Source: Pegoplata infirma (lineage: Eukaryota > Arthropoda > Insecta > Diptera > Anthomyiidae). Taken from it: a stretch of DNA of 64,000 nucleotides. Shown here piece after piece: positions 45,237 to 57,339 of this stretch (the stretch's first letter is position 1; each line of letters opens with the position of its first letter). The notes under the pieces are model-generated. The model was not told the DNA's origin. It ran no database searches and was given only the letters and a program-made list of their open reading frames with translations. Location: NCBI GenBank assembly GCA_963921195.1, contig OY992537.1, forward strand, positions 70,548,040 through 70,612,039, written 5' to 3'. The position numbers and the translations under genes are program-made.

Positions 45237-46280
45237 ATTCGTTTTTTACTAGTTTCATATAATACAGTTATTATAATCATCAGAGAAACTTTTAATGTCA
45301 AATTTCTTCAGTTAATAGTCAATTATATTCTATATGTGAAAATTATTAACAGATCGCAGCCGCCAAGGATTGATATAAAATTTATTTTTTTTTTGTCAAA
45401 TTATCTTGGAAATTTGTAAAATTTCAAAACAAAAATTGTAAAATTGTAAAAAAAACAAAAAAAAAAAAAATGTAAAATTACGAAAAAAAAATTTAAATTC
45501 CGATCCAAATTTGTTTGTTAAAAACAAGGAAAACTGTCAAATATTGTTTTTTTTTTGTGTGTAGGAAAATAAAATTTAACGGAGATTTTTTTGTAACGAA
45601 GTATTAGATGATTTTGGTTTGCTTAAAATTTAGAATTTGGACCTTGTAATCCAGATATCGGTTACTGACGACTGATATCGCCATATAAATCGGCTCACAA
45701 AACGAAAACAAGCTAAAGCTTAATACATCTGTTTACCTTCTACTGTCATTTTGATTTCATTTCAGTTGGTCACCTCTTTCGAAAAATATCATTCTCCTCC
45801 TTTTCATATCATATCAAAATTTATATGTCCATTACGCTTGCATGTTCCATATACACTTGTGGTCAAACATGCAATATTCATTTCTTTAAAGGACTACATT
45901 TATTACCTAGATATTGCCAGAAAATTAGAGAAGAAATAACTAAAGAAAAACTATTACAATCTCAAAACAATTCTTTGTTTGGTGTAACATCATTTCCAAA
46001 GTGTCACTTTAAAATGTTCAATAACTTTATCAAAAACATTAAAAAAGAAGAGCATTATTGTAACACTTTGCTTAAATTGAACAAAAAAATAAACTACAAG
46101 AAAAAAAAGAACAAGATTGGACATGCAATAAAAAAATATATGGGGAACACAATAATAGAAATTAGGTAAAGTAGAAAATTATACACCCTACTGCTGAAGG
46201 ACTTACTGTGATTACTTTGCAATTTAACATAAAAACACAATTTTACATTAAAACTCTTACCTACAAGTGTCTTACTTTAA
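45237..46280. other. Unassigned AT-rich DNA containing one longer open frame
   Basis: A-rich and T-rich runs at 45420-45560. The only notable item is the open frame 45825-46169, listed separately. Confidence 0.35.
45825..46169 (+). CDS. Hypothetical 114-residue open frame
   Basis: ATG to TAG without recognisable domain: an N-terminal part with several Cys/His (CSIYTCGQTCNIHFF) and a very Lys/Asn-rich C-terminal half (INYKKKKNKIGHAIKKYM). For such AT-rich DNA a 114-codon frame is somewhat longer than expected, but low-complexity lysine makes chance plausible. It could be an exon or a decayed element protein. No neighbouring gene supports it. Confidence 0.15.
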   Translation: MSITLACSIYTCGQTCNIHFFKGLHLLPRYCQKIREEITKEKLLQSQNNSLFGVTSFPKCHFKMFNNFIKNIKKEEHYCNTLLKLNKKINYKKKKNKIGHAIKKYMGNTIIEIR

Positions 46281-46793
46281 TGTTACTGAGAGAAACCCCA
46301 GGAGAGGAGATCTAAGGTCAGATCTCATTTTGATGAAATTTAATATAGTTGAAAAGGACACAAAATTATTAAAACCTATGGAGTTCCTGTAGAATTCCCA
46401 TCTCATTCAAAATATTAATGTTTAAAAAAACTTATCTTTGATTTTTATCTTCAATGTAAGTCAATGATATTGAAAATAAATAAGAATAACTGTAAAATTT
46501 AAGTGATAAACATCGCCGTATCGCCGCCCAGTATGGGGGCATTTTAAACAAATTGTCATCAAATGGACTATATAAGTTAACGAAAAAGAAAACAAGAATT
46601 GCTATTTTCATTGTCTTAATACCAAAAATTTTAATAAATTTTGTAACTTGGATAATAATTCACCTCGTGGTGAATAAAACTGGTGAATAAAAAGTAACAT
46701 ACATAATTATTTTTCCACAAAAAAAAAATTTTTTTTCATAAATTTTTTTCATCAATTTTTTTTTTCCATTAAATTTTTTTTCATCATTTTTTT

Positions 46794-47747
46794 TATACCC
46801 TCCACTCTAGTGATAGAGGATATATATAGGTTTGTCACTCCGTTTGTAACACATCGAAATATTGGTCTAGGACCCCATAAAGTATATATATTCATGATCC
46901 TCGACCGATTTGAAGTCGATCTAGCGATATCCGTCCGTCCGTAGAAAACACGCTAACTTTTGAAAGACTTTACAGACGCTACTGAAGTTTGGCATATATA
47001 TTGGTCATTTACATGGTCAGGTTGGTATTGCAATCCAGCCAAATCGGTCAAGTGGTTCAAAAGTTATGAGCAAAAGATTAAATTTCGGCAAGGGTTTTTC
47101 GCGAATTTACGGGATAAAAAACACGATAACTTTTGAAAGACAATAATAAGACTGCTGAAACATGGTACGTATCTTTGCCGTTCCCCAGGTCTGTTTGGTA
47201 TTAAATTTCAGCTTAATCGGTTTAGTGGTTCAAAAGGTATAAGCAAAACCCCGAATTTCAGATTGGGTTCATTTTAAATTCCACGTTTTAAACAAGTCTA
47301 AAAAGCATCGGTGGTAACTTAGCAATGCTTTTCAAACTCTTTTAGTTTTAAAGCAATGTTTTTTAAACTTGTTTAGTTTAAAAAGCATTGGTAACTTAAA
47401 AATTACACTCGAAAAAAATTTTACACACAAAAGAAATTTTACACTCAAAAAAAAATTTACACTCAAAAAAAAAATTTACACTCAAAAAAAATGTATTTTT
47501 TGTTTACAAAAATGTCAATATTTTGTGTACATACGTACACTCACAAAAAAAATAGTAATTTTTCTTTTTTTTTTAATGACAAAAAAAGAGTTAGTTACTC
47601 AAAATAAAATATTTCTAACTAAAATTGTTAATTTTTTCACATTAAAAATGTACTATCCTTTTAATAAGGCATTGTGGAGGGTATTCAATGAATATGAATA
47701 CTATTCATAGATTCGGCAAAGTCGAATTTAACTTTTCTACTTGTTTT
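46794..47747 (+). mobile_element. mini-me-like element, copy in a TTTCATC tract
   Basis: From TATACCCTCCACTCTAGTGA through the core CGATTTGAAGTCGATCTAGC and a short GTCCGTCC tract to GGCAAAGTCGAATTTAACTT…CTTGTTTT. It is collinear with 12089-13057, including the TACACTCAAAAAAAAATT units. The GTCY tract is only ~2 units here against ~7 at 12222-12253. Confidence 0.75.
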
Positions 47748-47937
47748 TTCATCAAATTTGTTTTTCATCAAATTTTTTTTTTCATCAAATTTTTTTTTTT
47801 TTCATTAATTTTTTTCATCAATTTTTTTTTACATCAAAAAATTTTTATTTTCATCAAAAAAATTCATCAAAAACTTTTTTTCATCAAAATTTTTCTTCAC
47901 CAAAAATTTTGGGTTCATTACAGTTTTTATACCCTCC

Positions 47938-48541
47938 ACTTAGTGATAGAGGGTATATATAAGTTTGTCATTCCGTTTGTAACTCATCAAAATATCGGTC
48001 TGGGACCCCATAAAGTATATATATTCATGATGCCCGATCGATTTTAAGACATTCTAGCGATGTCCGTCTGTCCGTCTGTCTGTGGAAAATGCTCTCGCGG
48101 ACAAAATATTGCATAGAGATGACTGAAACTTAACATATATATTGGAAGTTCTCCCGAGAAGTTTGGTATTGCATTTGAGCGATATCGGTTCAGCGGTTCA
48201 AAAGTTATGAACGAAAATGTAAGCACACCTCAAAAATTTCTGTACATTCAACATAACCTAAATATACAAAATGCTTTAATTCGGCTTCTGGTTGACATAT
48301 CTTTACATAATTGAACACCAAATGGTATTTAAACAAGTACGAACACATTTTTGGACAAAAAAAGAAAAAAATCGCGGATTTTTTTTTTACCAAAATTTTT
48401 TTTCGCGGAAATTTTTTTTAAAATTTTTTTTTTTTCAAAAGTAATTTCCTTTTAAATAAAGTTGTTTGCAATAATCTTTTTGAAATTGTGCAGGGTATCA
48501 CTACATTCGGCAAGGCCGAATTTAACTTTTTTACTTGTTTT
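47938..48541 (+). mobile_element. mini-me-like element, second copy in the same tract
   Basis: From TATACCCTCCACTTAGTGAT, core CGATCGATTTTAAGACATTC, GTCCGTCTGTCCGTCTGTCT to GGCAAGGCCGAATTTAACTT…CTTGTTTT. The interior differs from the 46794 copy (AGCGATATCGGTTCAGCGGT), so this is a different subfamily inserted independently. Confidence 0.75.
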
Positions 48542-49282
48542 ACCATAATTTTGTTTTTCGTGAAAAAAATCATTTTTTTACTAAAACTACTTTTTCACCA
48601 AGTCTAAGCTTTTCGCATAAAAATTTTCCATTTGTTTATCAAATGTACATTAAACAAGTGAGAGTGTTATATTCTTTGGTGCCGAATCTTTTTACTCCCA
48701 AAATGTAAAAACACTTTTTTGCACTTACTATTTTTGCACTTACTTACGAAATGTACAGCTCTTTCGGTTTTTTAATGGGGTCCTCGACTGATATTTCAAT
48801 TCGTTTTGCATGGAATAGCAAATTAATATAACATTATTTTTCTAAAAAAACTTTGCTTTGGCAAGTACACTCAAATCTTCCGCAAAACATTATCATGATT
48901 TAATGTTTTGGACAAGAGTACAAAATTCGCAGGCATTTTTTCTTACAATGTGTATAATTCAAATTTCAATGTTATTGTGAGAAACCCCCGGGAGAGGAGA
49001 TCTCATATTATTAATGAAATTCAACATAGTTGAAATGGATACAAATTTATTGAAAATTGTGGAGTTCCTATAGAAATTACATACTATTCAAAATATTTAT
49101 ATTAGCTCTAATTGTAAGTAATATTCAACCACCAAGTCTAAGGGCGGATTTTACAGTCTAAACTAAGTTCTAACTTAAGTAAAATCTTAGGTAAAATTTA
49201 TATAAGTATTTTTTATTACTTCCCGGTGAAAAATGTGCATATATGTACATATATGCTCATATATTGTTACATGTATGTTCAT

Positions 49283-51082
49283 TAGGGTGGGGCGATTAGT
49301 AAGGAAGGAAAAAAATCTTAATGGGCGCTTCGCGTTTCTGATTCTTGGGATTGTACTGAGCAAAAAAGTCAACTAGACCATACGTCTACGGTGAAAATCG
49401 AGCCTCCCGATTTTGACTTGAAGTTTTTTCTCAGACTTTATTTTTTTTGGAAAATTTGCAAATTTTCTTGGGCTCATATTTCGTAAACTATTTGAAATTT
49501 TGACTTATTTTCAAAAGTAAAGTTGTAGCTATTGTCTCGAGCTACAATTTCTCTGAACATATTACTTAGAAAAAACTTCGTTTTCATGGCCAAAAAGTCG
49601 AAAATGTAGAAAATTCACCACTTTTTGTAATTTTTTTTTTTGGATATTTTGGCCTATAATATAGCCAAAGCATTGAGATTTTCGATCCAACACTAAGACA
49701 AGAATTGTAGCCAAGACAATAGTTAAGAACTCTCTTGTACATCGCAAAAGCATTGGAAGGCTCCTTCAGGCAGTTTTGGCCTTGTGAAAGTGCAAATTTT
49801 TTGTGAAAATATTGATAAATTACCATTTTCAGTTGTTCATAGCGCAAAATCATAACTTACGTAACATCATAAATCCCGTAATACAGAATAATTCCTATTT
49901 CGCACACAGTGAAAATGTTTTGTTGAGCATGTTATACGATGATTGTAAAGAAATTCGTATATTGGCACTCAAAAAAATATTGTATATTCGCGACAACGTA
50001 TGCGATTAATCTGAGCTTCGCGAATATGTGAAACCAAACATCAATTTTGATTGTACGCATTTCGTTCACATGATCGATTTAGAGGACAAAGCATTGTTAT
50101 TTGAACCGCCATTTACCAGGAAAATTCCGTATGAGCATTTACAACAATACCTCGAATATGTAGATGATGAAGATCCACCATTTCCAGACCCACTAATACC
50201 TTGTCATATTCAAGGTACGGAGCGTCATGTCCAGCTACTAGCTAGTGTTGCTAAGCGCTCAATCGACAAAAACCGTGAAGGTATAATGGCATCTGTATCT
50301 GAAGGCCGAAAGAAAGCGCCTCATATGGAATCTCGAAAAGATTTGGAAGGCAATCTTTAAATGAAAAATACACTAAATTGGAATTCTTCTTGATTCATAC
50401 CTTGTCTTTACCAATACAATTACTTTGTACTTTAAATGAATTTTCAAAATAAATATTGAACAAAACAAAAAAAAAAACATTATATTTTTGGATAAAAAAA
50501 GTGGAAAAAATAAGAAATAGAACATTTTTATGATTTTGCGCTATGAACAACTGAAAATGGTAATTTATCAATATTTTCACAAAAAATTTGCACTTTCACA
50601 AGGCCAAAACTGCCTGAAGGAGCGTTCTAATGCTTTTGCAATGTACTAGAGAGTTCTTAACTATTGTCTTGGCTACAATTTTTGTCTTAGTATTGGATCG
50701 AAAATCTCAATGATTTGGCTGTTATAGGCCAAAATATCCAAAAAAAATTACAAAAAGTGGTGAATTTTCTACATTTTCGACTTTTTGACCATGAAAGCAA
50801 AGTTTTTTCTAGGTAGTATGTTCAGAGAAATTGTAGCCCAAGACAATAGCTACAACTTTACTTTTGAAAATAAGTCAAAGTTTCAAATAGTTTACGAAAT
50901 ATGAGCCCAAGAAAATTTGCAAATTTTCCAAAAAAATAAAGTCTGAGAAAAAACTTCAAGTCAAAATCGGGAGGCTCGATTTTCACCGTAGACGTATGGT
51001 CTAGTTGACTTTTTTGCTCAGTAAAATCCCAAGAATCAGAAACGCGAAGCGCCCATTAAGATGTTCAAATCGCCCCACCCTA
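49283..51082. mobile_element. Long-TIR element (1800 bp) with a protein remnant
   Basis: The ends TAGGGTGGGGCGATT and AATCGCCCCACCCTA are flanked by the exact octamer ATGTTCAT (49275-49282, 51083-51090). The inverted arms are about 570 bp each (49283-49856; 50520-51082) and nearly identical by eye, so insertion is fairly recent. The ~660 bp centre carries a coding remnant (49803-50360). 8 bp TSD and TAGGG would allow hAT, but arms this long and the protein do not look like a standard hAT element. Confidence 0.85.
49803..50360 (+). pseudogene. Remnant of an unfamiliar element-encoded protein, one in-frame stop
   Basis: A single frame of about 185 codons, broken only by TAA at 50007-50009. The first part is inside the left TIR arm. 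Landmarks: SENVLLSMLYDDCKEIRILA, then (after the stop) KPNINFDCTHFVHMIDLED, PPFTRKIPYEHLQQYLEYVD, CHIQGTERHVQLLASVAKRS and ASVSEGRKKAP. From memory, a similar pattern (LL-ML-D—IR—A—I, then a CHTQ-VER-V block) occurs in unnamed arthropod element proteins; I cannot verify this. It seems to be the C-terminal end of a longer protein, truncated on its N-terminal side by the element's internal deletion. Confidence 0.45.
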
Positions 51083-51171
51083 ATGTTCATATATGAATCA
51101 TATATGAACTTATATGGTGTATATGGAAGCATATATGTTGTCATATTTTTTTAAAAATGGGCTCATACATA

Positions 51172-54100
51172 TGAGGCATTCCACACCAAATGTCCCGCTA
51201 CAGAAAAACATGTGTCCCGTAAATTTCTGAATAGGTTGTTTGGATAGCCCTATATGTAACTAAGAAAACTGCGTTTTTCAAATTTTCGAAAACTGGGCTT
51301 AGGAGGCGTGGTCAAATATTGGAACAATGGTAAAATTTGTGGCGAGTTGCCTTGATTAAATATTTATCACATTAAAACGGAATGCACCACAATGTCAAAA
51401 ATTTACGTTCTTATATAGTTTTGTATGGGCTATCGACTAAAATTTTTTTTTTTGGAAAATTTTCAGAATCCGTTCTGAAATTTTCCATTTTTTAAAAAAG
51501 TCAATTTATCAAAAATCCGGCCACTTTTTTCTTTCTTTTTTATTTATTTTTTTAAAAGTTTAGATGTTTGTCCATCCACACAAAAAAAATCAGAAACACG
51601 TTCATCTTTTTTTTCGAGAAAATCGCATTTGAACTTTAAATTTCATAACAATTTTGCTATTTGCTTGTATTTCTTTGTTTAAAAGTTGCGAATGAGTAAT
51701 CAGGGTTTAAAAAAGCTGCTAATATTATCCAAAAACAGACAAATATTTGATAATTTTCATTAATGATATCTAAAAATAGTCATCACACTTTAATATTCAA
51801 CAACAAACTTTCTAACAGCAGCCGGCTGTACACATTATCTTGTCCAATAGTAGCTCTGATGAATGTTTGGACAACGAATGGCTTTTTTTATTTTATATAT
51901 ATCCAAAAAAAGCAAAACAAAGTCTATTTTTTTTTATGTCTAAATATATTTAGCTTGTGTGTTTATTCTGCTTTGGACGCTGCTTTTGGATTCTGCTTTT
52001 GGACGCTATTTTTGGATGCTGCTGTTAGACAAATATTTAGATTATTTTATATAAAATGGAATGAAGAATAAATAACTCAACATCGAAAATCTTTTTTAAT
52101 GATTTGTATATTTTTAAGTGTAAATGAATTTGTTAATACAAATGTAATGAAATTTGTAAATATTATTAGAAGTTATGATTTGTTTTGTATTTAAATTAAT
52201 ATAAAATTAAAGTTAATTAAGATAAAACAATTGTTGTTGTAAATTTAAGTATGTACAATTTTTTTTTTGCGGTACGGGCGGGGGTGGTTTTACTAAACTG
52301 TATAATATTTCGTTAAATGCTTTAAACATAATTGATATTAAGAAAGGAAATTCACAGTTAAAATTGAAATAAATTTATGATGTACACCAAAACCTCAATA
52401 TGCGGCCAATTGTTTTTATAGAACACTGTGGTTCGTTCAAGTAAAACTGAAGTTATGCAAATATTGTATTTACGTTTTATTTTATTTAAATTTTTTATGC
52501 TAACGAAAAATCGAAAAAAAAAATTAATTTATATTGTGCTTTAAAGCGAATTTATGACATTTTGCTATCTAAAACATTTTTATATAACCAAATTTCTATA
52601 GATAAAATTTCTAAGAATCTCAGATTTTTTTCTAATAAAAAAATGCCCCATATTTCTTAGACACTTTTACTACAGAAAATGTCTCAGATTCTACGGTATT
52701 TTTTTTTTCTTTAGAGAAAGTATTATCAATTGATAAAATTTATTAATTAATTAATTAAAAAAATCAATTGATAAAAAGTAAAAGTGAGGAACAAACTTTG
52801 TTTAATATTTTTGTTACATACTAATGTTTATCAAAGAGTATTTAGCGTGTTTTTACCATTAAATTTAAAATGAAATCAATAATAAATTCACAGTTTTGCT
52901 CACAACTTTTGAACCACTGAAATTAGTTTTGTATTTACCGCTAGACAAAGAATTCTCAAAATTTCCGTGTTGTTTTTTATTTATTAATAGGGTTTTTTGC
53001 TATTTTAAAGAAAAATAGTGATTTTTTTTAAATAAATGATTTAAATGTGCGTTAAATTTTTTTTTTTTTTTTTTCAATTTAAACCTAAAAATTGTGACTC
53101 AGTTATCGCAACTGAGTAAGTTTCTATTAGTTGTGTTAAGCGAGGTTGTACTATATATATAAATATAGTTGTTCCTTTTACTCCTACAATGGTAATGCAT
53201 TACCAACTAGAAAATTATAAATATATATGACAAACCTCACATGCATCCAAGCTGTCTTTCAATAGTTGGATTGTTTTCTACATACAGACAGACGGACATC
53301 GCGAGAACAACTTAAAATCCATCGAGGATCATAAATATATATGTATATATACTTTATGGGGTCCTAGACTGATATTTCAAGGTGTTAAAAACATAAAATC
53401 AAACTTACATAATACAAAAAAATATTCCCGCTTATATGCGCCCTTCGTTATGATACACTAGTAGTTGTTCTTTAAAGATGGTTGGCGTTGTTAACATGAG
53501 TGCCGCATGATTCACGCGGGACCCACTATTCAAGTTATTTATAAAATACTAGCTTTTTTGAACCCGGCGTTGCCCGGATTGAAAAAAAATTATATAATGA
53601 ATGAGTTTTTTTATTAGCCAGTTTATCTATCGCTTCATGACTTTTCACTGGGGGTTCATAAGGGTGGAGTGATTGTTTTTATACCCTACACTCTGGTGAT
53701 GTAAGTTTGTCATTCCGTATGTAACAAATTGAAATATGTAAGTTTGTCATTCCGTATGTAACACATTGAAATATTGGTTTAAGACCCCATAAAGTATATA
53801 TAATATATTATATATTCATGATCCTTGATCGATTTTAAGTCGATCTAGCGATATCCGTCTGTCTGTCTGTCCGTCTGTCTGTTGAAACCATGTTTTTGGC
53901 AATAAACCGGAACCGATTTAAACGTTTGGCGTAATTCTCCTAGGCAGAAACTGATGTATTTTTTTTTTTTAATCGGTTAAGTATTTTAAAAGTTATGAGT
54001 GAAAATGTAAAGGTACCTCTAAAATTATGGTGAATTTTACACAAAAAAATGCTATAACTTGACACCTGTTGAATGAATGTGAACGAAACTTGGCATTTAA

Positions 54101-56195
54101 TGTAGTTTTATCATTCCTAACACTCACAAAAAATTTGGGCGGAATTGCACAATGGGGTGAGGCACCAGAAATTTAACCCAAAATTTAAAAATGATTTATC
54201 TTGGCTCATGGTTGACATATTCAAATAAAATTTTAAATAGGTTTATATTTTATTATTCTCAACGTGTTTTTGGTTATTTTGGTACCAATTATGGCAAAAT
54301 CGGTCAAGTGGTTAAGAATCTATGAGCAATTGAAATGAGTTTCAATATAAACCTCCATGTATGGCGTGGCAGCGCGCCATTTTGTAGTCGTTGATGTTTT
54401 TTGGCTTGTTGGCTTGTTAGTTGTTATTTGTATCAATAGAAGTAAAAAATACGTAGTATGTCATACACGTGGTTGCTTTTATATAATTTTCATACCTACT
54501 ATATACTTATAAATTTTTTTTTCTTAATATTTACATTGCACTATACTTCCGATCATTACTTTTCTTTGGCAAAATGGAAAAATTTTTGGTTTAAAAAAGA
54601 TTTTGTGTTAAAAATTTTTATAATATTGCAAGAAATTTTTTGTATTTCAACCAGAGACCAAATATAACAGTTATGTGTGTATTTTTGTTTTAAAAAAATC
54701 ATTAAACGAATGTTGTCCAAACTAACTATTTTTTATATGAAAGGAAATCTGAGATTCTTAGAAATTTTATCTATAGAAATTTGGTTATATAAAAATGTTT
54801 TAGATAGCAAAATGTCATAAATTCGCTTTAAAGCACAATATAAATTAATTTTATTTTTTTCGATTTTTCGTTAGCATAAAAAATTTAAATAAAATAAAAC
54901 GTAAATACAATATTTGCATAACTTCAGTTTTACTTGAACGAACCACAGTGTTCTAATTAAAACAATTGGCCGCATATTGAGGTTTTGGTGTACATCATAA
55001 ATTTATTTCAATTTTAACTGTGAATTTCCTTTCTTAACATCAATTATGTTTAAAGCATTTAACGAAATATTATACAGTTTAGTAAAACCACCCCCGCCCG
55101 TACCGCAAAAAAAAAATTGTACATACTTAAATTTACAACCACAATTGTTTTATCTTAATTAACTTTAATTTTTTATTAATTTAAATACAAAGCAAATCAT
55201 AACTTCTAATAATATTTACAAATTTCATTACATTTGTATTAACAAATTCATTTACACTTAAAAATATACAAATCATTAAAAAAGATTTTCGATGTTGAGT
55301 TATTTATTCTTCATTCCATTTTATATAAAATAATCTAAATATTTGTCTAACAGCAGCATCCAAAAATAGCGTCCAAAAGCAGAATCCAAAAGCAGCGTCC
55401 AAAGCAGAATAAACACACAAGCTAAATATATTTAGACATAAAAAAAATAGACTTTGTTTTGCTTTTTTTGGATATACATAAAATAAAAAAAGCCATTCGT
55501 TGTCCAAACAAACACTTAAGCTGCTAAAATATCTTGCTATTTTCATTTAGCTTAATGTTATAAAAAAAATGGATTGGTATATTTTTGGAATAGCCATCAG
55601 ACAAGAAAAAAAGATATGTCCAAGCTTTTAAACCCTGTGAGTAATATTAATTGCATAAATATTCGTCATACGCTCTGTTGACACAAGAAAATACAAGCAA
55701 ATTACTAAATTTTTATGAAATTTAAAGTTCAAATGCGATTTTCTCGAAAAAAAAGATGAACGTGTTTCTGATTTTTTTTTGTGTGGATGGACAAGCATCT
55801 AAACTTTTAAAAAAATAAATAAAAAAGAAAAAAAAAAGTGGCCGGATTTTTGATAAATTGACTTTTTTAAAAAATGGAAAATTTCAGAACGGGTTCTGAA
55901 AATTTTCCAAAAAAAAAAAATTTAATCGAAAGCCCATACAAAACTATATAAGAACTTAAATTTTTGACATTGTGGTGCATTCCGTTTTAATGTGATAAAT
56001 ATTTAATCAAGGCAACTCGCCACAAATTTGACCATTTTTCCAATATTTGACCACTCCTCCTAAGCACAGTTTTTGAAAAATTGAAAAACCAAAAACGCAA
56101 TTTTCTAAGTTCCATATAGGGCTATCCATATCACCTATTCAGAAGTTTACGGTGCACATGTTTTTTTCGCTGGACATTTGGTGTGGAATGCCTCA
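51172..56195. mobile_element. Giant fold-back element, TGAGRCATT family, copy B (5.0 kb)
   Basis: The ends TGAGGCATTCCACACCAAAT and its inverse are flanked by TA (51170-51171, 56196-56197). Arms run 51172-52632 and 54748-56195, about 1.45 kb each and nearly identical by eye; for example ACCTCAATATGCGGCCAATT at 52391 is mirrored at about 54968. The centre (52633-54747) holds mini-me fragments. Open frames inside the arms are mirror images and show no domain. Copy A, 4019-6042, shares only the outer ~500 bp of each arm. Confidence 0.85.
52633..54747. other. Loop of the giant palindrome with mini-me fragments
   Basis: It contains a decayed 35 bp-type motif (GAAAATGTCTCAGATTCTAC at 52676), a minus-strand mini-me fragment (53265-53394, with CAGACAGACGGACAT and CGAGGATCATAAATATAT) and a plus-strand mini-me-like copy (53680 to about 54460, TATACCCTACACTCTGGTGA, GTCTGTCTGTCTGTCC). 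At 53547-53592 lies ACTAGCTTTTTTGAACCCGG followed by CGTTGCCCGG, a motif I have seen in many insect repeats. Confidence 0.5.
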
Positions 56196-56283
56196 TATAT
56201 GGAAATGTATGAACAAATATATTGACATATATGTATAGTATCACTAAAATTGTAAAACAACGTAAAAAGAAGTGTTGCTGTTT

Positions 56284-56577
56284 TATGTGGCATTCACACT
56301 TGCTGTTTTGAAGTGTTCAAGAGTGAGATGTTTAAAAATCTTTGTTCTGTGTTTATTACGATTTTATACGGTGTTCACACTTGCTGTTTTGAAGTGTTTA
56401 AGAGTGAGATGTTTAAAAAAGTCTTTGTTCCTTGTCCATTACGTTTTTATTTTGTTACTGGTGTTTTGTTAAACAACTTGTTGAAGTTCGCAAGTGTGAA
56501 CGCCATATTATTTTGTTACTGGTGTTTTGTTGAACAACTTGCTTTAGGTCGCAAGTGTGAATGCCATATTACAGTTC
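56284..56577. mobile_element. Small TIR element with each end duplicated
   Basis: TGGCATTCACACTTGC (56288) is mirrored by GCAAGTGTGAATGCCA (56556-56571). Inside each end is a second copy: GGTGTTCACACTTGCTGTTT near 56370 and CGCAAGTGTGAACGCCAT near 56490. The direct duplications are about 83 bp (left) and 66 bp (right). TSD not found. Open frames across it follow the repeats. Confidence 0.5.
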
Positions 56578-57339
56578 AAGCGAAAAACGTTGTTAGGATT
56601 TTTTTTTAATTTTTTTCATAAATTCATACACATAACTCCTCTTTTAAGTGTTTTTTTGAACAATTGCTTTTGTTTACAAAACCATTCTTACTGCAAATTT
56701 CTTTCGTGGGGAACGAAGACAAATCAAAGTAAACTGGTGATGATTTTCCGTTTTTTCTTGTAACTATTTAAGAGCTTTGACAATAATCGACATCACTGAA
56801 AGATGATGTACTTTAAACACTAAAATTTTGTGACTTCAAATGATTTAGTTGCTTTCACAAGGCTTGATTACTCACCTTTTAGGATTCAGATAACAGCATG
56901 AAAATATGCATAACTTTGGAAGTATTTTCCAAAAAATCTTTACAATTCATTCGAAATATTTGTAAGCAATGCCGAACCTTATATTACTTAAATAGTGGTC
57001 AATTTCACCACGTTCAATTACTCTTTTTCAAAAAATGTTATGTGTAGTTTAACACACAACTCCTTTTCAGATCTTTTTTAGTATGACGAACACAGCTACT
57101 TTTACTAACATTTGAAACAATCAAGATATCAAAAAACGGTTTGGCGAGTAAACGCATGCCCAATATGGGTTCTTAAAGATGCAATAAAAAAAGTTCGAAA
57201 ACTACACATGACTCCTTTTTAGGCGAATCGACAAAATGTTTGTTCCTTAATACATTATTTATGCCAACTCTGAATTATATTGCCAACTCTGTGTAAAAAG
57301 TTGATTTTTACGAAAGTACAGTTTCAAAAAATTCAGTAA

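Larger units (their letters stand above)
46575..48955 (+). mobile_element. TTCACC-palindrome element, copy 3, with two mini-me insertions
   Basis: It has AACGAAAAAGAAAACAAGAA near the left edge, the palindrome TTCACCTCGTGGTGAA (46661-46676) plus a broken partner, TTTCATCAAATTTT units (46720-46790, 47748-47930), and the shared end with TTTTTCACCAAGTCTAAGCT and CATGATTTAATGTTTTGGAC. Two mini-me elements (46794-47747, 47938-48541) lie within the repeat tract. Confidence 0.6.
46285..49105. repeat. ~140 bp direct repeats flanking the third TTCACC element
   Basis: Blocks at 46290-46430 and 48968-49105 share GAGAGGAGATCT, AATATAGTTGAAA/AACATAGTTGAAA, ATGGAGTTCCT/GTGGAGTTCCT and TATTCAAAATATT. They are in the same orientation and about 80% alike by eye, and bracket 46575-48955. 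They are too long to be target duplications; a local duplication or two copies of a dispersed repeat is likelier. Confidence 0.5.

Noticed and set aside
51763..52071. Open frame repeated at 55304-55546 suggesting a conserved protein
   Set aside because: The two are mirror copies because they lie in the arms of a palindrome; similarity does not show coding constraint.
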